Positions 40,644 through 49,249 of a DNA stretch of 64,000 nt are shown here, piece after piece. Below the pieces are notes generated by a model. It made no database searches and had not been told where the DNA came from. It saw only the letters and a list, made by a program, of their open reading frames with translations. Numbering within the stretch: position 1 is the first letter of the stretch; every line of letters starts with the position of its first letter. The stretch is from DATKDF01 sp963752045 (GTDB lineage: Bacteria > Acidobacteriota > Vicinamibacteria > Vicinamibacterales > SCN-69-37), in contig CAVVWN010000008.1 of assembly GCA_963752045.1 (NCBI GenBank), positions 62,001-126,000 of the forward strand. The letters are read 5' to 3'. Made by a program: the position numbers and the translations under genes.

Positions 40644-43055
40644 ATGATCCAGCAACTTCGCCAGGCCCTGCGGTCGCTCGTGGCCAGTCCCGGGTTTTCG
40701 ACCGTGGTCGTGCTCACGCTCGCAATCGCGATCGGCGTCACCACCACCATCTTCACGGTGGTCAACGCGGTCCTCCTCCGCCCGTTGCCCTATCCGGCGC
40801 CTGGCGAGCTCGTCACGCTCTGGGAGCGCAACCAGGCGGAAGGGCAGGACCGCGTCGAGACCTCGGGCCTCACGTTCCTCGACTGGCAGACGCGCGCCTC
40901 CACGTTCGCTTCCATGGGCGCCTGGCGGTACCGCGGCTTCACGATGACCGAAGACACGGCCGAGCGCGTGGTGAGCGTGGAGCTCACACCCGGCGTCTTC
41001 GCGGCGCTCGGCGTGCCGGCGGCGCTCGGGCGCGTGTTCGAGCCGTCAGACGGCCGTCCCGGCGGCGAGCGTCAGCTCGTCGTGAGTGCGGGAGCCTGGG
41101 CGCGTCGGTTTGGCAGGGATCCCCAGGTCGTGGGCCGATCGGTCCGTCTCGACGATCAGAGTTACACCGTCGTCGGCGTGATGCCGGCGGAGTTTCAGTT
41201 CCCGCCGGCCGATCCGGCCGTGGAGTTCTGGTCGCCGCTCGTGCTCGAGCCGGGCGCGCAGCCGTCGCGCCCGCACCGCATGTACAACGCCATCGGGCGG
41301 ATGAAACCGGGCGTGTCGGTCGAGCAGGCCGCGGCCGATCTCGAGGCCGTCGCCGCAGGCGTTGCCGCCGAGAACCCGGACTCCCAGGCGGGCTGGAGCG
41401 TGACGCTCGTGCCGGCGCACGAGCAGGTGGTCGGCGATGCCGGCGCCACGCTGTGGGTGCTCTTTGGCGCCGTCGTGCTGGTGCTGCTCATCGCGTGCGC
41501 GAACGTCGCGAACCTGCTGCTGGCCAGGTCGGCCCGCGCGTCGAAGGACTTCGCGGTTCGCGCCGCGTTCGGCGCCGGCCGCTACGCGCTCGTGCGGCGG
41601 TCGCTCGTCGAAAGCGGGCTGCTCGCCGCGCTCGGCGGGGGCGCCGGCGTGCTGCTGGCCTGGTGGGGCGTGGGCGCGCTTCGCCGCATCGTGCCAGCCG
41701 CCGTGCCGCGCGCCGACGAGATTGCCGTCGACTGGACGGTGCTGGGCTTTGCCGTGCTCATCACGGCCGGGGCCGGCCTCGCCTTCGGTCTCGTGCCCGC
41801 GTGGCGCGCCATGCGCCCGAACGTGCTCGAGGTCCTTCAGGAGGGTGGCCGCAGCGCGCTCGGAAGCCATCGCGGCCGGCGCGCGGCCAATGCCCTCGTC
41901 GTTGCCGAAGTCGCGCTCGCGCTCGTGCTCCTCGTCGGAGCGGGCCTGCTCGTCCGCAGCTTCGTGCGGCTGGTTTCAGTCGACCCCGGCTTCCGCACGT
42001 CGGGCGTGACGGCGATCCACGTGGCACTGCCGGCCGCCCGGTACGGGCCGGCCGCCGCCAAACGCCAGTTCTTCGCCGACCTCTTCGACGTGCTGCACGC
42101 GCTCCCGGGCGTCAAGTCCGCCGGCGCGGTCTCGGCCCTGCCGATGAGCCCGCTCGGCCAGGACTTCGACCTGCCGTTCACGGTGGACGGGCTCGAAGCC
42201 ACCTCGCCGGCCGAGCGGCCGCGCGCCAACTACCGTGGCGTGATGGCCGGTTACTTCGAGACGATGGGCATCGCGCTCCAGGACGGCCGCCTGTTCACCG
42301 AGTTCGACGGGCGCGAGGACGGGCCGCGCGTGGCCATCGTCAACGAGACGGCGGTGCGGCGCTACTTCCGGGATACCGGCCCGCTCAATCGCGTGATTCG
42401 CATGCCGATGGCCGGTGACCTCACGATCGTGGGCGTGGTGGCCGACGTGCGCCACTACGGACTCGACGGCGCGCCGGAGGTCGAGGTGTTCGTGCCGTAC
42501 GATCAGTTCGCCCTGTCTGAGATGCAGGTGGTCGTCGAGGTCGATCCGTCGGCCGGACCGATTGCGCCGGCCTTTCGCACGCTTCTCGCCGGTCTCGACC
42601 CGGCCGTGCCGATGGGCAAGGTGTCGACGGTCGAAGAGTTGCTCTCGGACTCGATTGCGCAGCCGAGATTCAACACGGCGCTCCTGGCCGGTCTTGCGCT
42701 CTCGGCAGCCCTGCTCGCGGCGATCGGCGTGTACGGTGTCGTCACCTACGCGGTGGCTCGCAGAACATCGGAAATTGGCCTGCGGATGGCGCTCGGCGCC
42801 GACGCGGCCGGCACGTTCCGGCACGTGGTCGGCGGTGCCGTTCGTGTGGTGGCGATAGGCGTCGTCATCGGCATGGCCGGCGCGGCGCTCCTAGGCGAGT
42901 CGCTCCGCGGGTTGCTCTTCGGCGTGACGCCGTTCGATCCGCTGACCTTTGCCGGCGCCGGCCTGGCCGTGACTGCTTTCGGGGCGCTGGCCGCGGCATT
43001 TCCGGCGCGGCGCGCCGCGCGCATCGATCCGGTCGAGGCGCTCCGGGAAGAGTAG
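40644..43055 (+). CDS. MacB/FtsX-type permease (ADOP family)
   Basis: About 803 residues from ATG 40644 (MIQQLRQALRSLVASPGFS, the usual opening of the family; GTG 40635 would add three). Layout: N-terminal helix and first membrane segment (VVVLTLAIAIGVTTTIFTVV), a MacB-type periplasmic domain, three membrane segments (about 270-400) with RASKDFAVRAAFGAGR, a second periplasmic domain, and three final segments ending PARRAARIDPVEALREE. This is a fused, duplicated MacB_PCD/FtsX permease typical of Acidobacteria. It would work with a separate ATPase (none adjacent) in mechanotransmission or efflux across the envelope. A remnant of a sister gene is at 33331-33534. Confidence 0.9.
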   Translation: MIQQLRQALRSLVASPGFSTVVVLTLAIAIGVTTTIFTVVNAVLLRPLPYPAPGELVTLWERNQAEGQDRVETSGLTFLDWQTRASTFASMGAWRYRGFTMTEDTAERVVSVELTPGVFAALGVPAALGRVFEPSDGRPGGERQLVVSAGAWARRFGRDPQVVGRSVRLDDQSYTVVGVMPAEFQFPPADPAVEFWSPLVLEPGAQPSRPHRMYNAIGRMKPGVSVEQAAADLEAVAAGVAAENPDSQAGWSVTLVPAHEQVVGDAGATLWVLFGAVVLVLLIACANVANLLLARSARASKDFAVRAAFGAGRYALVRRSLVESGLLAALGGGAGVLLAWWGVGALRRIVPAAVPRADEIAVDWTVLGFAVLITAGAGLAFGLVPAWRAMRPNVLEVLQEGGRSALGSHRGRRAANALVVAEVALALVLLVGAGLLVRSFVRLVSVDPGFRTSGVTAIHVALPAARYGPAAAKRQFFADLFDVLHALPGVKSAGAVSALPMSPLGQDFDLPFTVDGLEATSPAERPRANYRGVMAGYFETMGIALQDGRLFTEFDGREDGPRVAIVNETAVRRYFRDTGPLNRVIRMPMAGDLTIVGVVADVRHYGLDGAPEVEVFVPYDQFALSEMQVVVEVDPSAGPIAPAFRTLLAGLDPAVPMGKVSTVEELLSDSIAQPRFNTALLAGLALSAALLAAIGVYGVVTYAVARRTSEIGLRMALGADAAGTFRHVVGGAVRVVAIGVVIGMAGAALLGESLRGLLFGVTPFDPLTFAGAGLAVTAFGALAAAFPARRAARIDPVEALREE

Positions 43056-43059
43056 AGAA

Positions 43060-43196
43060 GGTCCGAGGGTCCGAAGGTCCGAGGGTCCGAGGGTCCGAAG
43101 GTCCGAGGGTCCGAAGGTCCGAAGGTCCGAAGGTCCGAAGGTCCGAAGGTCCGGGGGGCCGAAGGTCCGGGGGGCCGAGGGGCCGGGGGGCCGGGG
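43060..43196 (+). repeat. 8-bp tandem repeat GGTCCGAA/GGTCCGAG
   Basis: About a dozen copies of GGTCCGA(A/G) start 5 bp after the permease stop, then degrade into GGTCCGGGGGGCCGA-type units. On the minus strand it would encode FGPSD/RTFGPSD repeats, but no gene is supported. Slippage-prone and likely variable in copy number. Confidence 0.85.
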
Positions 43197-43203
43197 GCGG
43201 GCG

Positions 43204-44268
43204 CTAGATGAAACGGGTGAGGACGGCGTGTACTTCGCGGACGTCGCTTGCGGCCGGGCGCCACTGAATGAGGATGGGCGCCTGGTAGGTGCCCACGACG
43301 ACGGTGCCGCGGCCGGCGGTCTGCTTGTCGGAGACGAGCAGGTTCACCGAGCGGTGCATGCGGAGGAAGCGTGACGCCGGAACCGCCAGGGCGCGCGCCA
43401 CGATGCCTTCGATTCGCGAAGCCTGCAGGCCCAGTTTGTCGACCAGCTGATTGAGTGCGCGCACGAAGTCGTACTTCGCGTACCCAAGCGCCTTGACCGG
43501 CACCGCGCGCGGATCGTTCCACGCGTGCCGTGCCCGCTCGGTCGCAAACCGCAGCGGATCGGTCAGGACCTCGGCCAGGTCGTGCCGCATGAGCAGCGTC
43601 TCGTACTCGTTGATGGTGAGGCTGGCGAACTGCTCGGCTGGATCCAGTTCGAGGCGCACGCGGCCCTTGGGCACGTCGTGCCGCCCGATGAAGTCGACGA
43701 GCTGCTCGTAGAGTCCGAGCCGCGGCTCCTTGAGGTTCACCGCGTCAATCGGGTGGCTCGAGACGGGCACCCGCAAGGTGGTTCGCGCCACCTCCACCTC
43801 GTCGTTGTAGCCGACGATGGTCGTGGTGCGGCGCCGGGGCACGCCGCGGTTCGTGCCGTCGAGATCGACGAAGAAGACAGGGCCGGCCCGCCGCGCGTCG
43901 TACGTCACGCAGGCATGCAGGCCGCTGCCCATGAAGGCCAGGTGCGAGTCGGCGTTGGCCGGCTCGACGGCGCGCTGCTCGGGCGGCAGTTCCTGACGGA
44001 GGTCCAGCTGGTCGTGCCGGTAGCCGGCGCCCTCGGGGAACATGGCGCGGAAGATCTCGAGATACGGATGGACGCCCTCGGCCCGGGTCACGAGCCGCGC
44101 GGCCAGGCTCTGCGGCAGGTACCCGGCGGTCGTGTGGCCCGACATGTAGAGACAGCGGCCGTAAGGGGAGAGCGCATCCCCGTGAACCTCGACCGACCGG
44201 CTCTTGACGTCGATGACGTCGAAGCGGGCGCGAGGGGTGAGGTCGAGAGCCAGCTCGAGTGGTGTCAC
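43204..44268 (-). CDS. YjbQ/UPF0047-like protein, possibly duplicated
   Basis: A 354-residue protein from GTG 44268. The N-terminal half (about 15-170) aligns in order with the YjbQ/UPF0047 fold: ARFDVIDVKSRSVEVHGDAL, LYMSGHTTAGYLPQSL, GYRHDQLDL, ADSHLAFMGSG and VFFVDLDGTNRGVPRRRTT. The second half again contains SLTINEYETLLMRHDL and ends GTVVVGTYQAPILIQW followed by SDVREVHAVLTRFI, which resemble the middle and end of the same fold, so an internal duplication is likely. YjbQ has weak thiamine-phosphate synthase activity and its true role is unclear. The protein is more than twice the usual 140 residues. The function of this long form is unknown. Confidence 0.55.
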   Translation of the reverse strand: MTPLELALDLTPRARFDVIDVKSRSVEVHGDALSPYGRCLYMSGHTTAGYLPQSLAARLVTRAEGVHPYLEIFRAMFPEGAGYRHDQLDLRQELPPEQRAVEPANADSHLAFMGSGLHACVTYDARRAGPVFFVDLDGTNRGVPRRRTTTIVGYNDEVEVARTTLRVPVSSHPIDAVNLKEPRLGLYEQLVDFIGRHDVPKGRVRLELDPAEQFASLTINEYETLLMRHDLAEVLTDPLRFATERARHAWNDPRAVPVKALGYAKYDFVRALNQLVDKLGLQASRIEGIVARALAVPASRFLRMHRSVNLLVSDKQTAGRGTVVVGTYQAPILIQWRPAASDVREVHAVLTRFI

Positions 44269-44400
44269 AGAACGATGACGATCTCCAAAAGACTAACAGA
44301 ACTCCACCAGACTGGGTAGGCCACCGCCACCGCCGGGTCGGGTGGGGCATAATCGGCCTTTCGCGTGCCCTCGTGACGCACGCCGGACGGCTTCCTCACC

Positions 44401-46059
44401 ATGGTCAAACCTGTTCTGCTCGTCGTCGATGATGACCGGGACGTCCTGAGCGCCATCGCTCGGGACTTGCGAGGCCACTACGGCCAGGACTACCGCGTGG
44501 TTCGCACCGATTCCGGGCAGTCGGCCCTCGACATCCTTCGCGAGCTCAAGGAGCAGGACGAGCCGGTGGCGCTCGTGCTGTCCGACCAGCGCATGCCGGG
44601 CGTCGACGGGGTCTCGGTGCTTGCCGAGACCCTCAGGACCCACCCGAAGAGCAAGCGGGCCCTTCTCACGGCCTACGCCGACACGAACGCCGCGATCGGC
44701 GCCATCAACCAGTCGCAGGTGGACTACTACTTCCTGAAGCCGTGGGATCCGCCCGAGGAGAAGCTCTACCCGGCGCTCGACGACATGCTCGACGAGTGGC
44801 GGGCGGGCTTCCGCCCCGGATATCGAGGCGTTCGCGTCGTCGGCGACCGGTGGTCCGCCGATTGCCATCGCATCCGGGAGTTTCTCGCGCGCAACCAGGT
44901 GCCGTACGAGTTTCTCGACGTCGAGGCGTCACCCGAGGGCCGCGCGCTCGCCGGAGGAGCCGAGGGCGACGCGGCGTCGCTGCCCCTGGTGATCCTGCCT
45001 GGAGGCACCCGCCTCCTGAAGCCCGAACCGGGCGACATCGCCGGGCACATTGGCCTGTCCACCAAAGCGACGCAGCTCTTCTACGATCTCGCCATCGTCG
45101 GTGGCGGCCCGGCTGGGCTTGCGGCGGCCGTCTATGGCGGGTCGGAAGGCCTGCGCACGGTGCTCATCGAGCAGGAGGCGCCGGGAGGGCAGGCCGGCAC
45201 GAGCAGCCGGATTGAGAATTACCTCGGGTTCCCTTCGGGTCTCTCGGGCGGAGACCTCGCCCGGCGCGCGGTGACGCAGGCCCTGCGGTTCGGTGTCGAG
45301 ATCCTGACGCCCCAGACGGCCACCGCGCTCACGCTCCAGGGCCCCTACAAACGGCTCACGCTTTCGGATGGATCGGAGATCGCCTGCCACGCCCTGATGC
45401 TGTCGGTGGGCGTGTCGTGGAACCTGCTACCGGCCGAGAACGCCGACCGGCTCACCGGAGCCGGCGTCTACTACGGCGCGTCGCTGACCGAGGCGGTGCA
45501 CGCCCAGGGGCACACCGTCTACATGGTGGGGGCCGGCAACTCGGCCGGCCAGGCCGCCATGTTCTTCAAGGACTACGCCGAGAAGGTCGTGATGCTCGTG
45601 CGGGGCGACTCGCTCGCGGCGAAGATGTCGCGCTATCTGGTCGACCGCATCCAGGCCACGCCGAACATCGAGGTGCGACTCGAATGCGAGGTCACCGCCT
45701 GCCGCGGGACGACGCGGCTCGAGGCGCTGGAGATTCGCGACAAGCGGACGGGTGAGGTGGCCGTGATGCCGGCGAGCCACCTGTTCGTGTTCCTCGGCGC
45801 GGCGCCACGGACCGAGTGGCTGAGAGACGTCATCGCCTGCGATGCCCAGGGCTTCATCCTGACCGGGCCCGACCTCTCGGAGACCGGCAACCTGCGGAAC
45901 TGGCCGCTGCCCCGGGCGCCGTACCTGCTCGAGACGAACGTGCCCGGCGTGTTCGCGAGCGGAGATGCGCGACGCGGATCGGTCAAGCGCGTCGCGTCGG
46001 CGGTCGGCGAAGGCTCGGTCGCCGTCCACTTCATGCATCAGTTCCTGGCGGGGCGCTGA
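44401..46059 (+). CDS. Response regulator fused to a thioredoxin-reductase-like flavoprotein
   Basis: A 552-residue three-part protein. Residues 1-125 are a receiver (VVDDDRD, phospho-acceptor Asp62 in VLSDQRMPGVDG, KPWDPPEE). Residues about 140-215 look glutaredoxin- or thioredoxin-like (VVGDRWSADCHRIREFLARN then VPYEFLDVE) with one Cys. Residues about 228-552 are a TrxR-like FAD/NAD(P)H oxidoreductase: DLAIVGGGPAGLAAAVYGGS, ENYLGFPSG, VYMVGAGNSAGQAAMFF and VPGVFASGDAR. The position of the TrxR redox pair CATC reads YYGASLTEA, so the redox cysteines are missing. The gene converges on a cNMP-binding histidine kinase with a 29-bp overlap, its likely partner. Output may be redox or electron transfer rather than transcription. 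Confidence 0.85.
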   Translation: MVKPVLLVVDDDRDVLSAIARDLRGHYGQDYRVVRTDSGQSALDILRELKEQDEPVALVLSDQRMPGVDGVSVLAETLRTHPKSKRALLTAYADTNAAIGAINQSQVDYYFLKPWDPPEEKLYPALDDMLDEWRAGFRPGYRGVRVVGDRWSADCHRIREFLARNQVPYEFLDVEASPEGRALAGGAEGDAASLPLVILPGGTRLLKPEPGDIAGHIGLSTKATQLFYDLAIVGGGPAGLAAAVYGGSEGLRTVLIEQEAPGGQAGTSSRIENYLGFPSGLSGGDLARRAVTQALRFGVEILTPQTATALTLQGPYKRLTLSDGSEIACHALMLSVGVSWNLLPAENADRLTGAGVYYGASLTEAVHAQGHTVYMVGAGNSAGQAAMFFKDYAEKVVMLVRGDSLAAKMSRYLVDRIQATPNIEVRLECEVTACRGTTRLEALEIRDKRTGEVAVMPASHLFVFLGAAPRTEWLRDVIACDAQGFILTGPDLSETGNLRNWPLPRAPYLLETNVPGVFASGDARRGSVKRVASAVGEGSVAVHFMHQFLAGR

Positions 46060-47452
46060 CGGTCCGTTCGGGCGTGACCGCCCTGAGACTCACGCGGAAC
46101 TCGGTCCAGCCGGGACGTGACGCGACGGCGATGTCGCCCTGGTTCTGGCGCGCGAGCCGGCGCGCGATGTCGAGCCCGAGCCCGGTGCCCTCGCCGGGCG
46201 GCTTGGTCGTGAAAAACGGGTCGAAGATGCGCGGCAAGGCGTCCTCGGGGATGCCGCAGCCGTTGTCGATCACGCGGATGACGACCTGATCCAGCTCGCG
46301 GGTTCCGGTGACCTCGATGCGGCCTGACTCGCCGATGGCGTCGAGCGCGTTGTCGAAGAGGTTCATCCACACCTGGTTGAGCTCGCCGCCTGCGGCAAGG
46401 ACGCGCGGAAGGTCCGCGTCGAGGCTGAGCGTGATTACGGCGCCTTTCGCTTTCGCCTTGGCGGAGAGCATCCTGACCGTGTCGCGCAGACCGATCTCGA
46501 CGTCGACCGGCTCCTGCCCGGCCATCCGGTCCATGTAGGTGAACCGCTTCACCGCGCCCACCAGCTCGTGGATTCTGGCGCCGGCCCGCTCGACGTCTCC
46601 GGCAAGCGCCGTCGTCGTGACATTGGCTGCCAGATGCCGCAGCGCCGCCGAGAGCGTCGCGCCGGTCGCCAGCGCGGCCAGAGACTCGAGCGCCTCGACG
46701 CTGACGGCCGCTTCCGCAAGCGGCGCCGCGTGCGACGGATCGGCGCCGTGGTCGTCGAGCCAGTCGGCAAGCTCCTGCTCGCGCCTCGAGAGCTCGAGTG
46801 ATGACAGCGGCGAGGTCGTCGACGCGGTGGCCCGCACGCGGTCGAGCGCGTCGAAGAGTTCCTCGCCGGCGCCGGCCGTCCCGAGCGCGCGGCACGAGGC
46901 GTCGGCTTCCGACAGGCTCGCGCTCAGGAGCTTTGCCGCCCGCACGATGGCCGACGACGGATTGTTCAACTCGTGCGCCAGACCGGCCGAGAGCTTGCCG
47001 AGCGAGATCATCTTCTCGTCCTGCATGTCGCTCGTGTTGAACCGCCGGGCCCGGTCGAGCATGAGATGCACGGTGTAGGCGGTGAACGCCGGGCAGCAGG
47101 CGATCATCTCGGGGAATTTGTCCCGCGCGACGGCCAGAATCTCGCCGGCCTCCTTCACGCAGTTGTCACCCGGCGGTCCGGTCATGCGGGAGTAGGGCAG
47201 CATGCCGGTGACTTCTCCGGCTCCCCATCCCATGATCTGGCGCGGGCCGGCGCCGCGGTCGACGCGCACGGCAACCTGGCCCGACAGGATGATCCACAAC
47301 TTGCCGACCGGCTTGCCCTTGTGAGCCAGGACCGTGCCGGCCTCCGGCGACTCGAGCTCGCCGTTCTCGGCCAGCCACTCGAGTTCGGCGCGGGGAATCT
47401 CGGCGAGGTTGGGCAGGGCCGCCAGACGGTCGACCAGATTCGCGTCGGTCAT
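46031..47452 (-). CDS. Histidine kinase with N-terminal cyclic-nucleotide-binding domain
   Basis: A 473-residue soluble kinase from ATG 47452. Residues about 20-135 form a cNMP-binding beta-roll (LESPEAGTVLAHKGKPVG, LWIILSGQVAVRVDRG, GWGAGEVTGMLPYSRM). HisKA follows with GKLSAGLAHELNNPSSAIV (His160). The ATPase domain has NQVWMNLFDNALDAIG, DNGCGIPED, FFTTKPPGEGTGLGLD. There are no membrane segments. It overlaps the convergent receiver/TrxR-like gene by 29 bp, and such pairs are known across several phyla; phosphotransfer between the two is the natural inference. Input could be cAMP, cGMP or another ligand of the roll. Confidence 0.88.
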   Translation of the reverse strand: MTDANLVDRLAALPNLAEIPRAELEWLAENGELESPEAGTVLAHKGKPVGKLWIILSGQVAVRVDRGAGPRQIMGWGAGEVTGMLPYSRMTGPPGDNCVKEAGEILAVARDKFPEMIACCPAFTAYTVHLMLDRARRFNTSDMQDEKMISLGKLSAGLAHELNNPSSAIVRAAKLLSASLSEADASCRALGTAGAGEELFDALDRVRATASTTSPLSSLELSRREQELADWLDDHGADPSHAAPLAEAAVSVEALESLAALATGATLSAALRHLAANVTTTALAGDVERAGARIHELVGAVKRFTYMDRMAGQEPVDVEIGLRDTVRMLSAKAKAKGAVITLSLDADLPRVLAAGGELNQVWMNLFDNALDAIGESGRIEVTGTRELDQVVIRVIDNGCGIPEDALPRIFDPFFTTKPPGEGTGLGLDIARRLARQNQGDIAVASRPGWTEFRVSLRAVTPERTVSAPPGTDA

Positions 47453-47600
47453 GGGTTCACCAGTGGTCCTTCCCGCACTGCGAAGATTTCGCCGATGGGC
47501 GTTCATTGTAGACTGGCGGCTCGGCGCCCGGCCGCGGGCACTCCGACCATGACCCAGCCCATCGAACGCTTCGGTCGTCACGGCATACCTCGACGGCCTC

Positions 47601-48191
47601 GTGCCGGAGCGGCCGGCCGAGCTCCAGGCTATGGAGGCCGACGCCGCCCGCACGGGGTTTCCGATCATCGGTCCGGCAGCCGGGCACTTCTGCTACCTGA
47701 TGGCGCGGACCCTCGGCGCTCGCAGCGTGTTCGAGCTGGGCTCGGGATTCGGGTATTCCACGGCCTGGTTCGCGAGGGCCGTCTCCGACAACGGCGGTGG
47801 CGTCGTGTACCACACCGTGTGGGACGGCGACCTGTCGCGTCGTGCGAAGCGGCACCTCTCGGCGCTCGGCCTTGTCGACCTCGTGCGATTTCACGAAGGC
47901 GAGGCCGTGGCCGCCCTCTCGAACGAGGCCGGTCCCTTCGACTTGATCTTCTGCGACATCGACAAGGGGGGCTATCCGGCCGCGCTCCCCGTGATCAAGT
48001 CGAGACTTCGGCCCGGCGGCCTGCTCATCACCGACAACCTGCTGTGGCACGGACAGGTCCTCGACCCCGCCGACACCGCGGCTGATACCGAAGCGATTCG
48101 GACGTTCACAAGCCAGGTCATGGGGGATCCGGACTGGACCGCCAGCATCGTGCCCATCCGCGACGGCCTGCTCGTTGCGCGGCGCCGGTAG
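47601..48191 (+). CDS. SAM-dependent O-methyltransferase, start region frameshifted
   Basis: The open frame from GTG 47601 gives 196 residues: GFPIIGPAAGHFCYLMARTL, VFELGSGFGYSTAWFARAV (SAM loop), FDLIFCDIDKGGYPAALPVI and LLITDNLLWHGQVLDP. These are motifs of the cation-dependent catechol/caffeoyl-CoA O-methyltransferase family. The usual N-terminus is found one base out of frame: ATG 47549 begins MTQPIERF, and VVTAYLDGLVPERPAEL follows only in the 47601 frame. A one-base frameshift near 47573 is therefore likely, and the intact protein would be about 213 residues. Methyl acceptor unknown. The next gene starts 9 bp downstream, so they are co-transcribed. Confidence 0.78.
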   Translation: MPERPAELQAMEADAARTGFPIIGPAAGHFCYLMARTLGARSVFELGSGFGYSTAWFARAVSDNGGGVVYHTVWDGDLSRRAKRHLSALGLVDLVRFHEGEAVAALSNEAGPFDLIFCDIDKGGYPAALPVIKSRLRPGGLLITDNLLWHGQVLDPADTAADTEAIRTFTSQVMGDPDWTASIVPIRDGLLVARRR

Positions 48192-48199
48192 GCCCACCC

Positions 48200-49249
48200 G
48201 TGTCGTTCAGCGTCATCAGGCGGCGTCCCGAGCACGACGACGAGGTCGACGCGCTCTACGCGGACGTGTTCGGGGCCGACAAGCTCGACCGGAGCCGCGC
48301 CAGGTGGCAATGGCAGTATCGCGACAACCCGAACACGCCCGACGACGGCCCGGTCATCTGGATTGCGGTGGAGGAGTCGGGCCGCGTGCTCGGCCAGATG
48401 GCGACGATGCCGTTCCCGATGTGGTGGGGCGACCGCGAAGTGCGCGCCTCGGCGGGCATGGACTACTTCGTGCGCAAGGACGCGCAGGGGCGCGGGCTCG
48501 GCATCGCGCTGTCCGAGGCGTGGGCGGACCACGTGGACGTGGCGCTCGCGCTGGGCCTCACGCCCTCGTCCTATCCGCTGTTCAGGAAGATTTTCACCGA
48601 CGTTGGGCCGGTGCCCGCGTACCTGCGCGTGCTCGACGCCACTGCCGTCGCGAAGCGGCGGTGGGGCGGCGCGGCCGGCGCGGTGGCAGGGCCGGTTCTG
48701 CAGGGCGCGCTGGCCGTGATGTCGGTCCGCCGGGAGCGGAGCGAGGGCATCGAGGTCCGCGAGGTGTCGGCGTTTGGTGACGAGTACGACGATCTCTGGA
48801 TGCGGGTGCGTCAGTCGTTTGCGACGGCCGTGCGCCGCGACGCGCGATACCTCACCTGGAAGTACCTGCGGTGTCCGTTCCGCCAGTACCGGATCCTCGA
48901 AGCGAGGACCGGCGGGACGCTGTCGGGCTTCTGTGTGATCCGGCCTGAGGGCGACGCTTCGTTCAGGAGGGGCGTCATCGCCGATTTGTTCTCGGGCGCC
49001 GCCGACACGGCCGTGCAGGATGCGCTGATTGATGCCGCCCTCGACGCGTTCCGCGCACAGGGGCTGGTGCGTGCCGAGACCTACACCATGAACGCGTCGA
49101 TGGGACGCGCGTTCCGGCGCCACGGGTTTCGCGCCGGGCTGACCGGGATTCAGTACTGCGTCGCCTACCGGCACGCCTCGGCCGCGCCCCTCGCGCGGCT
49201 GGCGGATTGGCAACTGGTGCTCGGCGACGGAGATCTCGACCGTGCCTGA
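48200..49249 (+). CDS. GNAT-family N-acetyltransferase
   Basis: A 349-residue protein from GTG 48200. The N-terminal GNAT fold has VDALYADVFGADKLDRSRAR, VIWIAVEESGRVLGQMATMP and the acetyl-CoA loop VRKDAQGRGLGIALSEAW (Q/R-x-x-G-x-G/A). A second half (about 175-345) includes RYLTWKYLRCPFRQYRILEA and resembles the tandem-GNAT arrangement of exopolysaccharide or cell-wall enzymes. The downstream gene, a polysaccharide deacetylase, overlaps it by 8 bp. Together they suggest acyl-group editing of a surface glycan; the acceptor is unknown. Confidence 0.75.
   Translation: MSFSVIRRRPEHDDEVDALYADVFGADKLDRSRARWQWQYRDNPNTPDDGPVIWIAVEESGRVLGQMATMPFPMWWGDREVRASAGMDYFVRKDAQGRGLGIALSEAWADHVDVALALGLTPSSYPLFRKIFTDVGPVPAYLRVLDATAVAKRRWGGAAGAVAGPVLQGALAVMSVRRERSEGIEVREVSAFGDEYDDLWMRVRQSFATAVRRDARYLTWKYLRCPFRQYRILEARTGGTLSGFCVIRPEGDASFRRGVIADLFSGAADTAVQDALIDAALDAFRAQGLVRAETYTMNASMGRAFRRHGFRAGLTGIQYCVAYRHASAAPLARLADWQLVLGDGDLDRA

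Noticed and set aside
42746..43203. Minus-strand repeat protein with FGPSD/RTFGPSD repeats
   Set aside because: It is a translation of the 8-bp tandem repeat; no start site or conserved domain supports it.
44263..44278. A third copy of the ACGATGAC regulator box
   Set aside because: Only ACGATGAC is shared and the second TGAC half-site at 11 bp is missing, so it is probably chance.
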